A stretch of DNA of 64,000 nucleotides from Jonquetella anthropi DSM 22815 (GCF_000237805.1 NZ_CM001376.1:1230349-1294348), one strand, 5' to 3'. Counted from the stretch's first letter, positions 7,965 through 16,571 are shown. Program-made: numbers and translations. Notes: generated from the letters alone by a model not told the origin.

Positions 7965-9578
7965 ATGAAATCGTTCTTTCGTCGTTCGTTAGGGATCGCC
8001 CTGCTTGCCCTCTGGGGAGCCAGCGCCGCGGCTCAGCCAGAAACCGGCGGAGTTCTCCGCTGGCGGCTCATCAACGACCCGCCGTCTCTTGACCCGGTGA
8101 ACTCAAACATCACCGTGGCCACGCGCGGATCCAACCTCTACTTGGAAACTTTGGCCGAAAGCTCCGCCGACGGGAAACAGATTCTTCCCTGCCTCGCGGA
8201 GAGCTGGAAGGCCGAAAAGGACTCCACCGTCTGGACGTTCACCCTGCGCAAGGGCGTTCACTTCCAGAAGACCGTCTTAGGCGAGCCGACCGAGAACGGA
8301 GGCCGGGAAGTCAAGGCCAGCGACGTGAAGTACAGCTTTGAACGGCTCGTGAAGATGCACGCCGCCCGAGTGATGTTCGCCAACACCATCACCGGATATA
8401 AAGAGCTGAACGACGGCAAAGCGCAGGAGTGGTCGGGCATCAAGGTACTGGACGACTACACGGTTCAGTTCACCTTAGACCAGCCGTACGCGCCGTTCTT
8501 GGCCGTGATGACCTACCCGAACTTCGGCATCGTCCCGAAAGAAGACGCTGAAAAATGGGGAAAGGACTTCACGTTCCACCCAGTGGGCACCGGTCCGTTC
8601 GTCTTGGCCAAGTGGGATCACGACAACCTCGTCCGCTTTGACCGCAACCCGGACTACTGGCGCAAAGACGATGCCGGCAAACAGCTGCCCTACTTGGACG
8701 GCGTCGAGCTGGTCGTCATCCCGGACAACAGCGTGGCGTACCTAGAATTTAAGAAAGGCAATTTGGACGTTCTGCCGGACATTCCCGACGAGTACTACCA
8801 AGAAATTACGGCTCAGTACGGCGACGCGCTGCAGGAAATTGCCGGGCTGGACGTCCAGTACTACGGCATGAACGAGAAGGTCCCGCCGTTTGACGACATT
8901 CGGGTTCGGAAGGCGCTGAACTACGCGGTCAACCGGGAGGCCATCAACGATCTGGTTCTTAACGGCCGGTACGTGCTCGCCCGCGGCGTTCTTCCTCCCG
9001 GCATGCCGGCATACGATCCGGACATGCGGAGCTACTCGTACGACCCGGAGAAGGCAAAAGCCCTGCTCAAGGAAGCCGGTCTGGAGAACTTGGAGTTCAC
9101 CCTTCACTACAACAATAACCCGCGCCACAAGGCCATCGGCGAGGCGATCCAGGCTCAGCTGAGCGAGCTAGGAATCACTCTGAAACTCTCGTCCTCTGAG
9201 GTCGGAGCCCACTACGACGCGGTTCGCCGCGGCGACTACGGGCTGTTCCGCGGCGGCTGGGCCGGCGACTACGTTGACCCGGACAACTTCCTTTACACCC
9301 TGTTCCACTCGAAAAACATTGGCCCGCAGGGCAACTACTCCCGCTACTCCGTCCCTGAGGTTGACAAAGAGCTCGACGCCGCCCGCCGGGAGACCGACCA
9401 AGCGAAGCGCATGGAGATGTACAAGAAGATTAACCAGAAGATCGTCGACGACGCGGTGTGGCTTTTCCTGTTCTACAGCACCAACAGTCTGGTCTCGAAC
9501 CCGAACGTGCACGACATTCATCTGGCGTTTTTGGGCGACTACATGACGTCGTTAACCAGCGTGTGGCTGTCTAAGTAA
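7965..9578 (+). CDS. dppA: Peptide ABC transporter substrate-binding protein (SBP family 5)
   Basis: This is the periplasmic peptide-binding protein of the importer. A signal peptide (MKSFFRRSLGIALLALWGASAAAQ, about residues 1-24, no lipobox cysteine) precedes the family 5 fold. Characteristic pieces are the DPVNSN segment near the N-terminus, the DVKYSFERL region, FHPVGTGPF, and the FDDIRVRKALNYAVNREAI block. Length is 537 residues. AAAGGAGG lies just upstream of ATG 7965. It is last in the operon, which is less usual than first. No strong terminator follows, and the 209-base gap after it holds a direct repeat. Confidence 0.93.
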   Translation: MKSFFRRSLGIALLALWGASAAAQPETGGVLRWRLINDPPSLDPVNSNITVATRGSNLYLETLAESSADGKQILPCLAESWKAEKDSTVWTFTLRKGVHFQKTVLGEPTENGGREVKASDVKYSFERLVKMHAARVMFANTITGYKELNDGKAQEWSGIKVLDDYTVQFTLDQPYAPFLAVMTYPNFGIVPKEDAEKWGKDFTFHPVGTGPFVLAKWDHDNLVRFDRNPDYWRKDDAGKQLPYLDGVELVVIPDNSVAYLEFKKGNLDVLPDIPDEYYQEITAQYGDALQEIAGLDVQYYGMNEKVPPFDDIRVRKALNYAVNREAINDLVLNGRYVLARGVLPPGMPAYDPDMRSYSYDPEKAKALLKEAGLENLEFTLHYNNNPRHKAIGEAIQAQLSELGITLKLSSSEVGAHYDAVRRGDYGLFRGGWAGDYVDPDNFLYTLFHSKNIGPQGNYSRYSVPEVDKELDAARRETDQAKRMEMYKKINQKIVDDAVWLFLFYSTNSLVSNPNVHDIHLAFLGDYMTSLTSVWLSK

Positions 9579-9585
9579 CCGCTCG

Positions 9586-9673
9586 GCGTATCCCAGCGAG
9601 TGCAGCAAGTCGTTTCTTTGCCGAGCGCGGCTCGCTCCTGTCTCAGCGTATCCCGCGCGAGTGCGGCAAGTCG
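9586..9673 (+). repeat. Two-copy direct repeat between transporter operons
   Basis: GCGTATCCC(n)GCGAGTGC(A/G)GCAAGTCG occurs at 9586-9612 and again at 9646-9673, 60 bases apart, with one extra base and few substitutions in the second copy. A short palindrome (CGAGCGCGGCTCG) lies between them. No coding function is visible in the gap. Confidence 0.7.
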
Positions 9674-9706
9674 GCAAAGTTTCTTTCCCGCCGCTCCGAA
9701 AAACGC

Positions 9707-9735
9707 TTGACGTTCCAACTGAGAATTTTTATACT
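9707..9735 (+). promoter_or_regulatory. Strong sigma-70-type promoter for the TRAP transporter
   Basis: TTGACG (9707-9712) and TATACT (9730-9735) are separated by exactly 17 bases, 52 bases before the GTG start of the binding protein. Confidence 0.8.
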
Positions 9736-9787
9736 TTTTTCAGGCATTGCAAAAGCAGTGTCAAATGCTCACAAGGGGGAACTTACT

Positions 9788-10774
9788 GTGAAAAAGTTTT
9801 TGGCTTTCTGCGCGTTAGCTTCCGTCCTCGCTGGGGGAACGGCCTTCGCCGATAAGCCGGCACAGCTTCGTTTTATGGCTGGACCTCCCGGCGGTAACTG
9901 GTTTGCCTTGGGCGGCGCTTTGGCCGACCTGTGGACGGCCAACGATCAGCCCACAACCAGCATTTCGGGCGGCGGCGTGTCGAACATCATCAACGCGGAC
10001 CGGAACAAGGGGGATCTGGGCTTTTCCAACACGTCCATGGTGGCCGTGGCCCAAAAGGGCGGCTGTGCGCCGTTCAACGAGCCGGTCAAGAACGCGTCCA
10101 TTCTCGCCAACCTGTACACCCAGTACACCTATTTCATCGCCCGCAAAGATTTCGCCGAGAAGAACGGCATCAAGACGGTGAACGATATCGTCGCAAAGAA
10201 GATCCCGATCCGCTTCGGTACCCTCAAGACCGGTTCCGGCTCGGAGTTTGTCGTCAACGCGGTGTTCCGCGACGGTTTCGGGATCGACTACCGCAAGGCT
10301 ATCCCCGAGTGGGGCGGCTCGGTTGAGTACGCTTCCTACTCCGGCGGCGCGGACCTTCTGGCGGACAACCACCTGGACGTGTTCGCGTTCTCGGTCGGCA
10401 AGGTCGCTTCCATCGTCATGCAGATCGAGAGCCAGACCGACGTGGTCATTCTCGGCATGGAGCAGGAAACCCTTGACAAGATCGGCGCCGCGATCGGCAC
10501 GACGACGTTCACCGTCGACCCGGGCATCTACAAGAGCGTCACGAAAGACCCGGTCAAGGTCGTCGGCGACTACACCTGCATTGTCGTCCGCAGCGATCTG
10601 GATGACGACGTGGTTTACAACCTGTGCAAGACCATGTACGAGGGACAGGACGTTCTGGCCAAGGCCGTTGTCGATATGAAAGAGCTGAACCCCAAGACTG
10701 CCGTTCCCCCCGCCCCAATCATCACTCACCCGGGCGCGGTCAAGTACTGGCAGGAAGTTTCCGCTTCCAAATAA
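9788..10774 (+). CDS. TRAP transporter solute-binding protein, TAXI family
   Basis: This is the periplasmic binding protein of a TAXI-type TRAP transporter. It captures a small organic acid or amino acid for ion-driven uptake. A signal peptide (about residues 1-21, ending GGTAFA) precedes the mature start DKPAQLRFM. The TAXI hallmarks GPPGGNWFALGGALADLW, the SGGGVSNI turn and FGTLKTGSGSEF are visible. Length is 328 residues. The GTG at 9788 has AAGGGGG 8 bases upstream, and the signal peptide starts exactly there. A terminator separates it from the permease gene, so the binding protein should be made in excess. The ligand cannot be predicted; glutamate and other carboxylates are known for the family. 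Confidence 0.92.
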   Translation: MKKFLAFCALASVLAGGTAFADKPAQLRFMAGPPGGNWFALGGALADLWTANDQPTTSISGGGVSNIINADRNKGDLGFSNTSMVAVAQKGGCAPFNEPVKNASILANLYTQYTYFIARKDFAEKNGIKTVNDIVAKKIPIRFGTLKTGSGSEFVVNAVFRDGFGIDYRKAIPEWGGSVEYASYSGGADLLADNHLDVFAFSVGKVASIVMQIESQTDVVILGMEQETLDKIGAAIGTTTFTVDPGIYKSVTKDPVKVVGDYTCIVVRSDLDDDVVYNLCKTMYEGQDVLAKAVVDMKELNPKTAVPPAPIITHPGAVKYWQEVSASK

Positions 10775-10796
10775 CCGGCAGCTGAACCGTCTCTTC

Positions 10797-10838
10797 GACA
10801 GGAAGACAGGCCAAGATCCTGTCTTCCTGTCTATTTTT
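10797..10838 (+). terminator. Intercistronic terminator inside the TRAP operon
   Basis: A 14-bp perfect stem (GACAGGAAGACAGG and complement) with a 7-base loop is followed by TATTTTT. It sits between the binding protein and permease genes. Confidence 0.85.
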
Positions 10839-10850
10839 CAGGCCGTCCTT

Positions 10851-10864
10851 TTCGGACGTCCGAA
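10851..10864. promoter_or_regulatory. 14-bp perfect palindrome before the TRAP permease gene
   Basis: TTCGGACGTCCGAA is a perfect palindrome 19 bases before the permease ATG and just after the terminator. It could be a dimeric protein-binding site; no function is known. Confidence 0.4.
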
Positions 10865-10882
10865 CGAAATGGGGTTTGATTG

Positions 10883-12781
10883 ATGAGAAAATTACAGGGC
10901 CCCGTCGCGAAGGCGCTGTACTTGTACGTCTTGGCAATGGGACTTTTTCACCTGTACACCGCCGTCTTCGGCTCGTTTGAGGCATACCTCCAGCGGGCAA
11001 TTCACCTGACATGGGTGCTTCCCATGGTGTTCGTGCTCTACCCGTTCGCGAAGAACAAGTCCGGCGAGCCTGAGACGTCCGTGCCGTGGTATGACTGGGT
11101 TTTGGCGGCCGCGGCTGCCGCGCCCGGCCTGTACAGCATGTTCACCTACAGCCAGATCATCATGCGAATGCAGGGCGTGGACGAGCTGACGACCGTTCAG
11201 ATCGTCTTGGGCACTGTGCTGATCGTCCTGCTCTTGGAAGGCACCCGGCGCATCGTCGGCCTTCCGATCGTTCTGGTCGCTCTGGCCTTCACGGTTTACA
11301 CGCTGGTCTGCGACTCTCACTGGCTGCCCTCAGTCCTGCAGGGCGTTCCTACCGAGTACAGCCGAATGGTTGAGGGCATGTACCTGACCGACGAGGGAAT
11401 TTTCTCGTCGTCTCTGGGCGTTTCCGCCACGTTCGTCATGATCTTCCTGATCTTCGGCGGCTTCCTCGAAAAGAGCGGCGTGGGCGAGTACTTCATGGAG
11501 TTCGCTCAGGCGTTCACCGGCACTCAGGCCGGCGGCCCGGCGAAGATCGCCGTGCTCAGCTCCGCGCTGTTCGGCTCCATTTCCGGCTCGGCCGTGGCGA
11601 ACGTGTACGGCACCGGCTCGTTCACCATTCCCTTGATGAAGCGAATCGGCTACGAACCCCACTTCGCCGGGGCCGTCGAGGCGGTTTCCAGCGCCGGAGG
11701 CCAGATCATGCCGCCGGTCATGGGCGCCGGGGCGTTCGTCATGGCCGCCCTGCTGGGCGTCCAGTTCAACAAAATCATCATCGCTGCCGTGCTGCCAGCG
11801 CTTCTCTACTACGGCGCCGTCCTGCTGATGGTCCACCTGACGGCGGTGAAAAACGGTCTGAAAGGGCTCAAAGCCTCCGAACTGCCCTCCAAGACGTCGG
11901 TCGCCAAACGACTGTACATGATGGCCCCGATCGTCCTGCTGGTCTACATGCTTCTGGCCGGCTACACGCCCATGTACGGAGCCGTCGCGGGCATCGTCAC
12001 CGCGTGGGCCGTTTCTCTGCCCAACAAGGAACGGCGCATGGGGCCGGTTCGGATCCTTCAGGCCATTCATGACGGCTCGGTCGGCATTCCGATTATCTGC
12101 GTGGCCTGCGCGTCTGCCGGCCTCGTGGTGGGCAGCGTCGCCCTGTCGGGCATCGGGTTCAAGTTCGTCAGCGCCGTTCTCTCCATCGCTCAAGGGAGCC
12201 GGTTCTTCGCTCTGCTGCTGATCGCGTTAGTGTCGCTGATCCTCGGCATGGGACTTCCCACCACCAGCGCGTACATTCTTGGCGCGGCGCTGGGCGTCCC
12301 GGCGTTAGTCAAGCTCCACTTCATGCCGATTGCCGCCCACATGTTCGTGTTCTACTACGCCATCATCTCCAACATCACCCCGCCGGTCGCTCTGGCGGCC
12401 TACGCGGCGTCGTCCATCGCCGGGTCTTCGCCCAATAAGACCGGGTGGACGGCCTGCCGGCTGGGATTTTTGGCGTTCGTCATCCCGTTCGCGTTCTGTT
12501 ACGATCCCGGACTGCTGTTCCAGTTGGGCTGGGGCAAGAACATCCTGTCGATCGTCAGCGGCGTGGTGACGCTGTTGGCCGTGGCGCTGGGCTTTACCGG
12601 CTACGCCCGCGGGCCGATCAACATTGTCTGGCGTGCCCTGCTTTTTGCCGGCGCGGCGGTGGCGCTTCACCCGTCCACGCTGTTGTCCTTGGCCGGCACG
12701 GCGGTCGTGATCGCGCTGATTTTCCTTTCCAATCTCCCGATGGCTAAGCCTCAGACGGCTACCGCAACGGGAAATTCGTAA
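10883..12781 (+). CDS. TRAP transporter permease, fused small and large subunits
   Basis: This 632-residue polytopic protein fuses the small (4-helix) and large (12-helix) membrane subunits, the usual form for TAXI systems. The large-subunit core is recognisable from AFTGTQAGGPAKIAVLSSALFGSISGSAVANVYGTGSFTIP and from the second half GMGLPTTSAYILGAALGVPALV. The many hydrophobic segments place it in the inner membrane. The start is ATG 10883, with GGGG upstream (a weak ribosome site); an adjoining TTG is also in frame. Its partner is the binding protein just upstream. It should use an ion gradient, not ATP. Confidence 0.93.
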   Translation: MRKLQGPVAKALYLYVLAMGLFHLYTAVFGSFEAYLQRAIHLTWVLPMVFVLYPFAKNKSGEPETSVPWYDWVLAAAAAAPGLYSMFTYSQIIMRMQGVDELTTVQIVLGTVLIVLLLEGTRRIVGLPIVLVALAFTVYTLVCDSHWLPSVLQGVPTEYSRMVEGMYLTDEGIFSSSLGVSATFVMIFLIFGGFLEKSGVGEYFMEFAQAFTGTQAGGPAKIAVLSSALFGSISGSAVANVYGTGSFTIPLMKRIGYEPHFAGAVEAVSSAGGQIMPPVMGAGAFVMAALLGVQFNKIIIAAVLPALLYYGAVLLMVHLTAVKNGLKGLKASELPSKTSVAKRLYMMAPIVLLVYMLLAGYTPMYGAVAGIVTAWAVSLPNKERRMGPVRILQAIHDGSVGIPIICVACASAGLVVGSVALSGIGFKFVSAVLSIAQGSRFFALLLIALVSLILGMGLPTTSAYILGAALGVPALVKLHFMPIAAHMFVFYYAIISNITPPVALAAYAASSIAGSSPNKTGWTACRLGFLAFVIPFAFCYDPGLLFQLGWGKNILSIVSGVVTLLAVALGFTGYARGPINIVWRALLFAGAAVALHPSTLLSLAGTAVVIALIFLSNLPMAKPQTATATGNS

Positions 12782-12792
12782 GGCAGCAAGGC

Positions 12793-12832
12793 AAAAAGCG
12801 AGCCGCTTCCGTTTGGAAGCGGCTCGCTTTTT
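12793..12832. terminator. Bidirectional terminator between convergent genes
   Basis: AAAAAGCGAGCCGCTTCC, a GTTT loop and the full complement ending CTTTTT. It serves the TRAP operon on one side and the cupin-gpt pair on the other. Confidence 0.9.
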
Positions 12833-12838
12833 GAACGG

Positions 12839-13204
12839 TTATCGAGCGGATTCGCTGAGGCGGGCGTGAAGAGCCAGCCAGACGGCCTGAGGCGAGACGC
12901 TCGTATGGGTTACCCAGTGGGGAACTTTTGAGGGGATCACGAGCCAGTCGCCGGGAGAAAGGGAAATCGTTTGGAACTGGCCGCCGCCGAGGTCGATCTT
13001 GAGCCTGGCGCTCCCCGCGAGGAGACAGACCCACTCGTCTTCGTCCTGAACGTACGGGCTGTCTTGAGGCGTGGTCTGCCCTGCGGAAATAATTCGCTCC
13101 AGCGTCAGGCCGGTGAAGTCTTTCAGCAGGACTTCCAGCTTCTCGCCGTTGGCCTGCGGCGCGGCGGGATCGCTGAACAGGCTGCCCCGAACGAGCGGTT
13201 TCAC
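12839..13204 (-). CDS. Small cupin-domain protein
   Basis: This 121-residue protein is a single cupin barrel. The region from about 50 to 98 has the cupin layout: a motif-1-like E-D-E-W-V-C-L-L-A-G-S-A, then LSPGDWLVIPSKVPHWV, which is the classic PGD...P...H motif 2. The usual motif-1 histidine pair is not present (DEDEWVCLL), so metal binding may be weak or different. Function is unknown. The gene overlaps the end of the phosphoribosyltransferase gene by 4 bases (ATGA), so the two are translationally coupled. Confidence 0.83.
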   Translation of the reverse strand: MKPLVRGSLFSDPAAPQANGEKLEVLLKDFTGLTLERIISAGQTTPQDSPYVQDEDEWVCLLAGSARLKIDLGGGQFQTISLSPGDWLVIPSKVPHWVTHTSVSPQAVWLALHARLSESAR

Positions 13205-13689
13205 CGAACGACAGAGGCGCCGATGGGGTCAACGTATCCCCAGCCGGCATCCCACGGGAAAAGGATCCACGTGTCCTGGCTGACCGAGTCGACGCAGTCG
13301 TCCACGTAGGGATGGCCGGCCGGTTTGGCGTACACCGAGACGAAGTGGGCGCCAGGCATCATGTTTCGAACGAACGCGGCAGTCCGGCCCGTGTCAACCA
13401 AGTCGTCCACGATGAGCGTCCTGTCCGGGTCGCCCGACAGGTCGATGTTCTTCAGGACCTGCAGCTCTCCCTGCTCTCTCAAGCTGTAGCTTGAAATGCA
13501 CACCGTGTCGACGAGCCGGACGTCCAGCTCCCGGGCTATGATGGCCGCCGGGACGAGCCCACCCCGAGCAATCCCGATGATCCGATTCCACGGCCGGGTG
13601 ACTAAGCGGCGGGCCAAGCTGCGGCAGTCCCTCTGGAGCTGCTCCCAAGAAATTTGAAACGTCTTGTGATACCGATCGGACAAAGACAT
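13201..13689 (-). CDS. gpt: Xanthine-guanine phosphoribosyltransferase
   Basis: This purine-salvage enzyme converts xanthine, guanine or hypoxanthine plus PRPP into the nucleotide. The protein closely follows the Gpt pattern: an N-terminal W-x-x-L-Q motif, IIGIARGGLVPAAIIARELDVR, DTVCISSY, the PRPP loop LIVDDLVDTGRTA, AHFVSVYAKPAG and QDTWILFPWD. Length is 162 residues, normal for Gpt. It is transcribed divergently from the nucleoside-type ABC importer, which suggests a shared purine-salvage role. The cupin gene is coupled downstream. Confidence 0.93.
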   Translation of the reverse strand: MSLSDRYHKTFQISWEQLQRDCRSLARRLVTRPWNRIIGIARGGLVPAAIIARELDVRLVDTVCISSYSLREQGELQVLKNIDLSGDPDRTLIVDDLVDTGRTAAFVRNMMPGAHFVSVYAKPAGHPYVDDCVDSVSQDTWILFPWDAGWGYVDPIGASVVR

Positions 13690-13731
13690 CGCGTTCCCCT
13701 TCCCCTTTGCTCTTGATTTTTTTACCTTATT

Positions 13732-13759
13732 CTTATAAGATATTTATGATAAATGTTAA
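13732..13759 (-). promoter_or_regulatory. Promoter for gpt
   Basis: On the reverse strand TTAACA (13759-13754) and TATAAG (13737-13732) are 16 bases apart in an AT-rich divergent intergenic region. A promoter for the forward binding-protein gene must lie in the same region but is not clear. Confidence 0.5.
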
Positions 13760-13822
13760 CACATTTTCAGCAGGTTCGAGCAGTAGCTATCATTTTACAA
13801 CAAACGGGGAGGATGAGTTCAC

Positions 13823-14908
13823 GTGAAAAAATTACTTTTGGCGTTTGCGGCGCTTCTGGCTCTGTCACAAGCCGCGTTGGCGTTTGACCCAGTACCGGTC
13901 AAGGACATCAAGGCCGGATTCATCTACATTGGCCCCACCAACGACGGCGGCTACACCTACATGCACGAGAAGGGCCGTCAGGAAATGCATCAGGCGTTTC
14001 CTGACATGCCGGAGAGCTCTTACGTCGAATCGGTGCCCGAGGGCCCGGACGCGGCGCGGACGATGGAACAGCTGATCCGCCGCGGCAAGTGCAACCTGAT
14101 TTTCGCCAACTCGTTCGGCTATATGGACTACGTGGTTGAAGAGGCTCAGAAACACCCGGAGGTCATCTTCATGCACTGCTCCGGCTACAAGACGGCGCCC
14201 AACATGGGCACGTACTTCGGCAGAATGTACCAGACCCGCTACCTGTCCGGCATGGTGGCCGGCGCGATGGCGAAGAACGACAAGATCGGATTTGTGGCCG
14301 CGTTCCCGATTCCGGAAGTCATCCGGGCCATCAACGCGTTCACGCTTGGCGCTCAGGCGATCAATCCCAAGGTCGAAGTGAACGTGGTGTGGATCTACTC
14401 GTGGCTTGACCCGGGCAAGGAGAAGGAAGCCGCCAAGGCCCTGATCGACTCGGGCTGCTCGGTGATCGGCATGCACGCCGACAGCGGCGCGACCGCTCAG
14501 GCCTGCGAGGAAGCGGGCGTCTACGTGGTCGGCTACGACAACGACATGAGCCAGTTCGCGCCCACCAAGCAGCTGACCGCCGCCATGTGGAACTGGGGCG
14601 CCGTCTACACGGCAGTCGTGAAGGCCGTGAGCGAGGGCAAATGGACCAACGAGCCTATTTGGTGGGGCCTGAAGGACGGGGCTGTGAAGCTGGCGCCGAT
14701 GTCCAAGGACGTTCCTGACGACGTGAAGGCCAAGGTCGAAGCCGCCAAGGCGAAGATCATTTCCGGCGAGTGGGACGTGTTCACCGGGCCGCTGTACGAC
14801 CAGAAGGGCGAGCTGAAGCTGGCCGAAGGCGAGCGGATGAGCGACGCCGACATGCTGGCGCTTCAGTGGTTCGTCAAAGGCGTTAACGGCACGATCTCCC
14901 AGCAGTAG
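13823..14908 (+). CDS. BMP-family ABC transporter substrate-binding protein
   Basis: This is a periplasmic binding protein of the basic membrane protein (BMP/PnrA) family, which in studied members binds purine or other nucleosides. It has a signal peptide (about residues 1-20, ending QAALA), then KAGFIYIGPTNDGGYTYMHEKGR, the family's N-terminal signature, and GTYFGRMYQTRYLSGMVAGAMAK. There is no lipobox cysteine, unlike many Gram-positive BMP proteins. Length is 361 residues. The GTG at 13823 has GGGGAGGA 9 bases upstream. The ATPase and two permeases follow after a terminator. Gpt on the other side supports a purine substrate. Confidence 0.92.
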   Translation: MKKLLLAFAALLALSQAALAFDPVPVKDIKAGFIYIGPTNDGGYTYMHEKGRQEMHQAFPDMPESSYVESVPEGPDAARTMEQLIRRGKCNLIFANSFGYMDYVVEEAQKHPEVIFMHCSGYKTAPNMGTYFGRMYQTRYLSGMVAGAMAKNDKIGFVAAFPIPEVIRAINAFTLGAQAINPKVEVNVVWIYSWLDPGKEKEAAKALIDSGCSVIGMHADSGATAQACEEAGVYVVGYDNDMSQFAPTKQLTAAMWNWGAVYTAVVKAVSEGKWTNEPIWWGLKDGAVKLAPMSKDVPDDVKAKVEAAKAKIISGEWDVFTGPLYDQKGELKLAEGERMSDADMLALQWFVKGVNGTISQQ

Positions 14909-14923
14909 CCCAACGCATTGGGT

Positions 14924-14954
14924 GCGGCGCACCGGAAGGTGCGCCGCTTTTTTT
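14924..14954 (+). terminator. Terminator between the BMP binding protein and its transporter genes
   Basis: GCGGCGCACC, a GGAA loop and the complement, then seven T. It limits read-through from the binding-protein gene. Confidence 0.88.
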
Positions 14955-14961
14955 GGGCCGG

Positions 14962-14990
14962 TTATTTCTGAACCGGTTCCGGTGTATGAT
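14962..14990 (+). promoter_or_regulatory. Promoter with embedded palindrome for the nucleoside transporter genes
   Basis: TATGAT (14985-14990) with a TTATTT -35 at 17-bp spacing. The spacer contains the perfect palindrome GAACCGGTTC (14970-14979), well placed for an operator. Confidence 0.5.
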
Positions 14991-15023
14991 ATTTTTAGAA
15001 AAGTGCCCGGAAGGAGGCTTCTC

Positions 15024-16571
15024 ATGAACGACACAACTTCACCTTGGCGGGTAGAACTTCTGGACATCACCAAGACCTTCGGCGGCAAAAAGGCCGTGGA
15101 CAGCGTGACGCTTCGGCTGGCCAAGGGCGAGGTGCTTGCCCTGCTGGGCGAAAACGGCGCCGGCAAGTCCACTCTGATGAACGTTTTGAGCGGCATCTAC
15201 TGCCCTGACGGGGGAAAGATCCTTCTGGACGGAGTTGTACAGCGCTTCCGCTCGCCCCACGACGCGATTGCCGCGGGCATTGGAATGGTTCACCAGCACT
15301 TCATGCTGGTCGAGTCCCAGACGGTTTGGGAAAACGTCGTGCTGGGAACGGCTCTGCCGACGGTGCTGCCCAAGGCGGAAATTATCCGAAAGGTGCAGCG
15401 CATTTCTGAGACATACCAGCTGGCTGTCGACCCGACGGCCCAAATCTGGCAGCTTTCCGTGGGCGAACAGCAGAGAGTCGCCATTTTGAAAGCCCTGTAC
15501 CAAAACGCCAAGGTGCTGATCTTGGACGAGCCGACGGCCGTTCTGACGCCTCAGGAGGCGAACGCCCTGTTCACCACCGTGTCGCACATGACCGCCGAGG
15601 GCCGGTCGGTCATCTTCATCTCCCACAAGCTGGACGAGGTGATGGCCGTTTCCAATCGGGTAGCCGTGCTGCGCCGCGGCCAGCTGGCCGGCGTGGAGGA
15701 CACAGCCGGAACGACGAAGGCCCGGATCGCCGAGCTGATGATGGGCCGCGTGGTTGACCTCGAGCTGACACGGACGAACCGCGAGCCCGGAGAAGCCCTG
15801 CTGGAGCTTCAAAACGCTTCGGCGTCGGATGACCGGGGACTCCCGGCTTTTTCAAACATCTCCCTGACCTTGCGGGAAGGGGAAATTCTCGGGCTGGCCG
15901 GCGTGTCGGGCAACGGACAGACGGCGCTGTGCCAAGCGATGGCCGGGCTGTACCCCCTTTCGGGCGGCCGCGTGCTTGTCGACGGCGCTGACTTCACCGG
16001 CGCGGACCCCCGGTCGTTCATCGACAAGGGGATTCGGTACATCCCGGCGGACCGGCGGGGCGTGGGCATGGTTGGTAACATGAACGCGATTGAGAACTCG
16101 GCCCTTCGGCGATACCGGCAGCCCACCGCGGGCAAGGGCTTCATGGGCCTGCGGATGGACTGGCACCAGATGTGGAAGCATACTCTGTCGATTATCAGAA
16201 ACTTCCGAGTGGACACGCCGTCGGAACACGCGCCGGTGCGCAACCTGTCGGGCGGCAACCTGCAAAAACTCATGATGGGCCGGGAGCTGAGCGACTCCCA
16301 CCGGGTTCTTCTGGCGATGAATCCCACGTGGGGCTTGGACGTGGCGGCCAGCCGGTTCGTTCGGGAACAGCTGCTGGCCGAGCGGGAGAACGGCCGGGCC
16401 ATTTTCCTCGTGTCCGAGGACTTGGAGGAACTCCTCGCCCTGTGCGATCACCTGCTGGTCATCTACCGCGGACAGATTACCGGCTCGATTGAGGAGCCAA
16501 CCGACGCGGACGTGGAGCGAATCGGCCTGATGATGGCTGGCGAAAGCGAGGAAGCTCATCATGCGCTTTGA
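15024..16571 (+). CDS. Nucleoside-type ABC transporter ATPase with two nucleotide-binding domains
   Basis: This 515-residue ATPase carries both nucleotide-binding domains in one chain, as in sugar and BMP-type nucleoside importers. Domain 1 is canonical: Walker A GENGAGKST (42-50), signature LSVGEQQRV and Walker B VLILDEPTAVLTP. Domain 2 (from about residue 255) is degenerate: its P-loop reads GVSGNGQTA, without the GKS/T lysine, and Walker B reads LLAMNPTWGLD, without the usual catalytic glutamate. This asymmetry is common in the family, so domain 1 should do most hydrolysis. The start is ATG with AAGGAGG upstream. It overlaps the next permease by 11 bases. Confidence 0.93.
   Translation: MNDTTSPWRVELLDITKTFGGKKAVDSVTLRLAKGEVLALLGENGAGKSTLMNVLSGIYCPDGGKILLDGVVQRFRSPHDAIAAGIGMVHQHFMLVESQTVWENVVLGTALPTVLPKAEIIRKVQRISETYQLAVDPTAQIWQLSVGEQQRVAILKALYQNAKVLILDEPTAVLTPQEANALFTTVSHMTAEGRSVIFISHKLDEVMAVSNRVAVLRRGQLAGVEDTAGTTKARIAELMMGRVVDLELTRTNREPGEALLELQNASASDDRGLPAFSNISLTLREGEILGLAGVSGNGQTALCQAMAGLYPLSGGRVLVDGADFTGADPRSFIDKGIRYIPADRRGVGMVGNMNAIENSALRRYRQPTAGKGFMGLRMDWHQMWKHTLSIIRNFRVDTPSEHAPVRNLSGGNLQKLMMGRELSDSHRVLLAMNPTWGLDVAASRFVREQLLAERENGRAIFLVSEDLEELLALCDHLLVIYRGQITGSIEEPTDADVERIGLMMAGESEEAHHAL

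Noticed and set aside
13690-13822. Possible purine riboswitch between gpt and the BMP binding-protein gene
   Set aside because: The conserved purine-aptamer core (TATAA...loop-loop motifs) is absent; the region is merely AT-rich with ordinary promoter elements.
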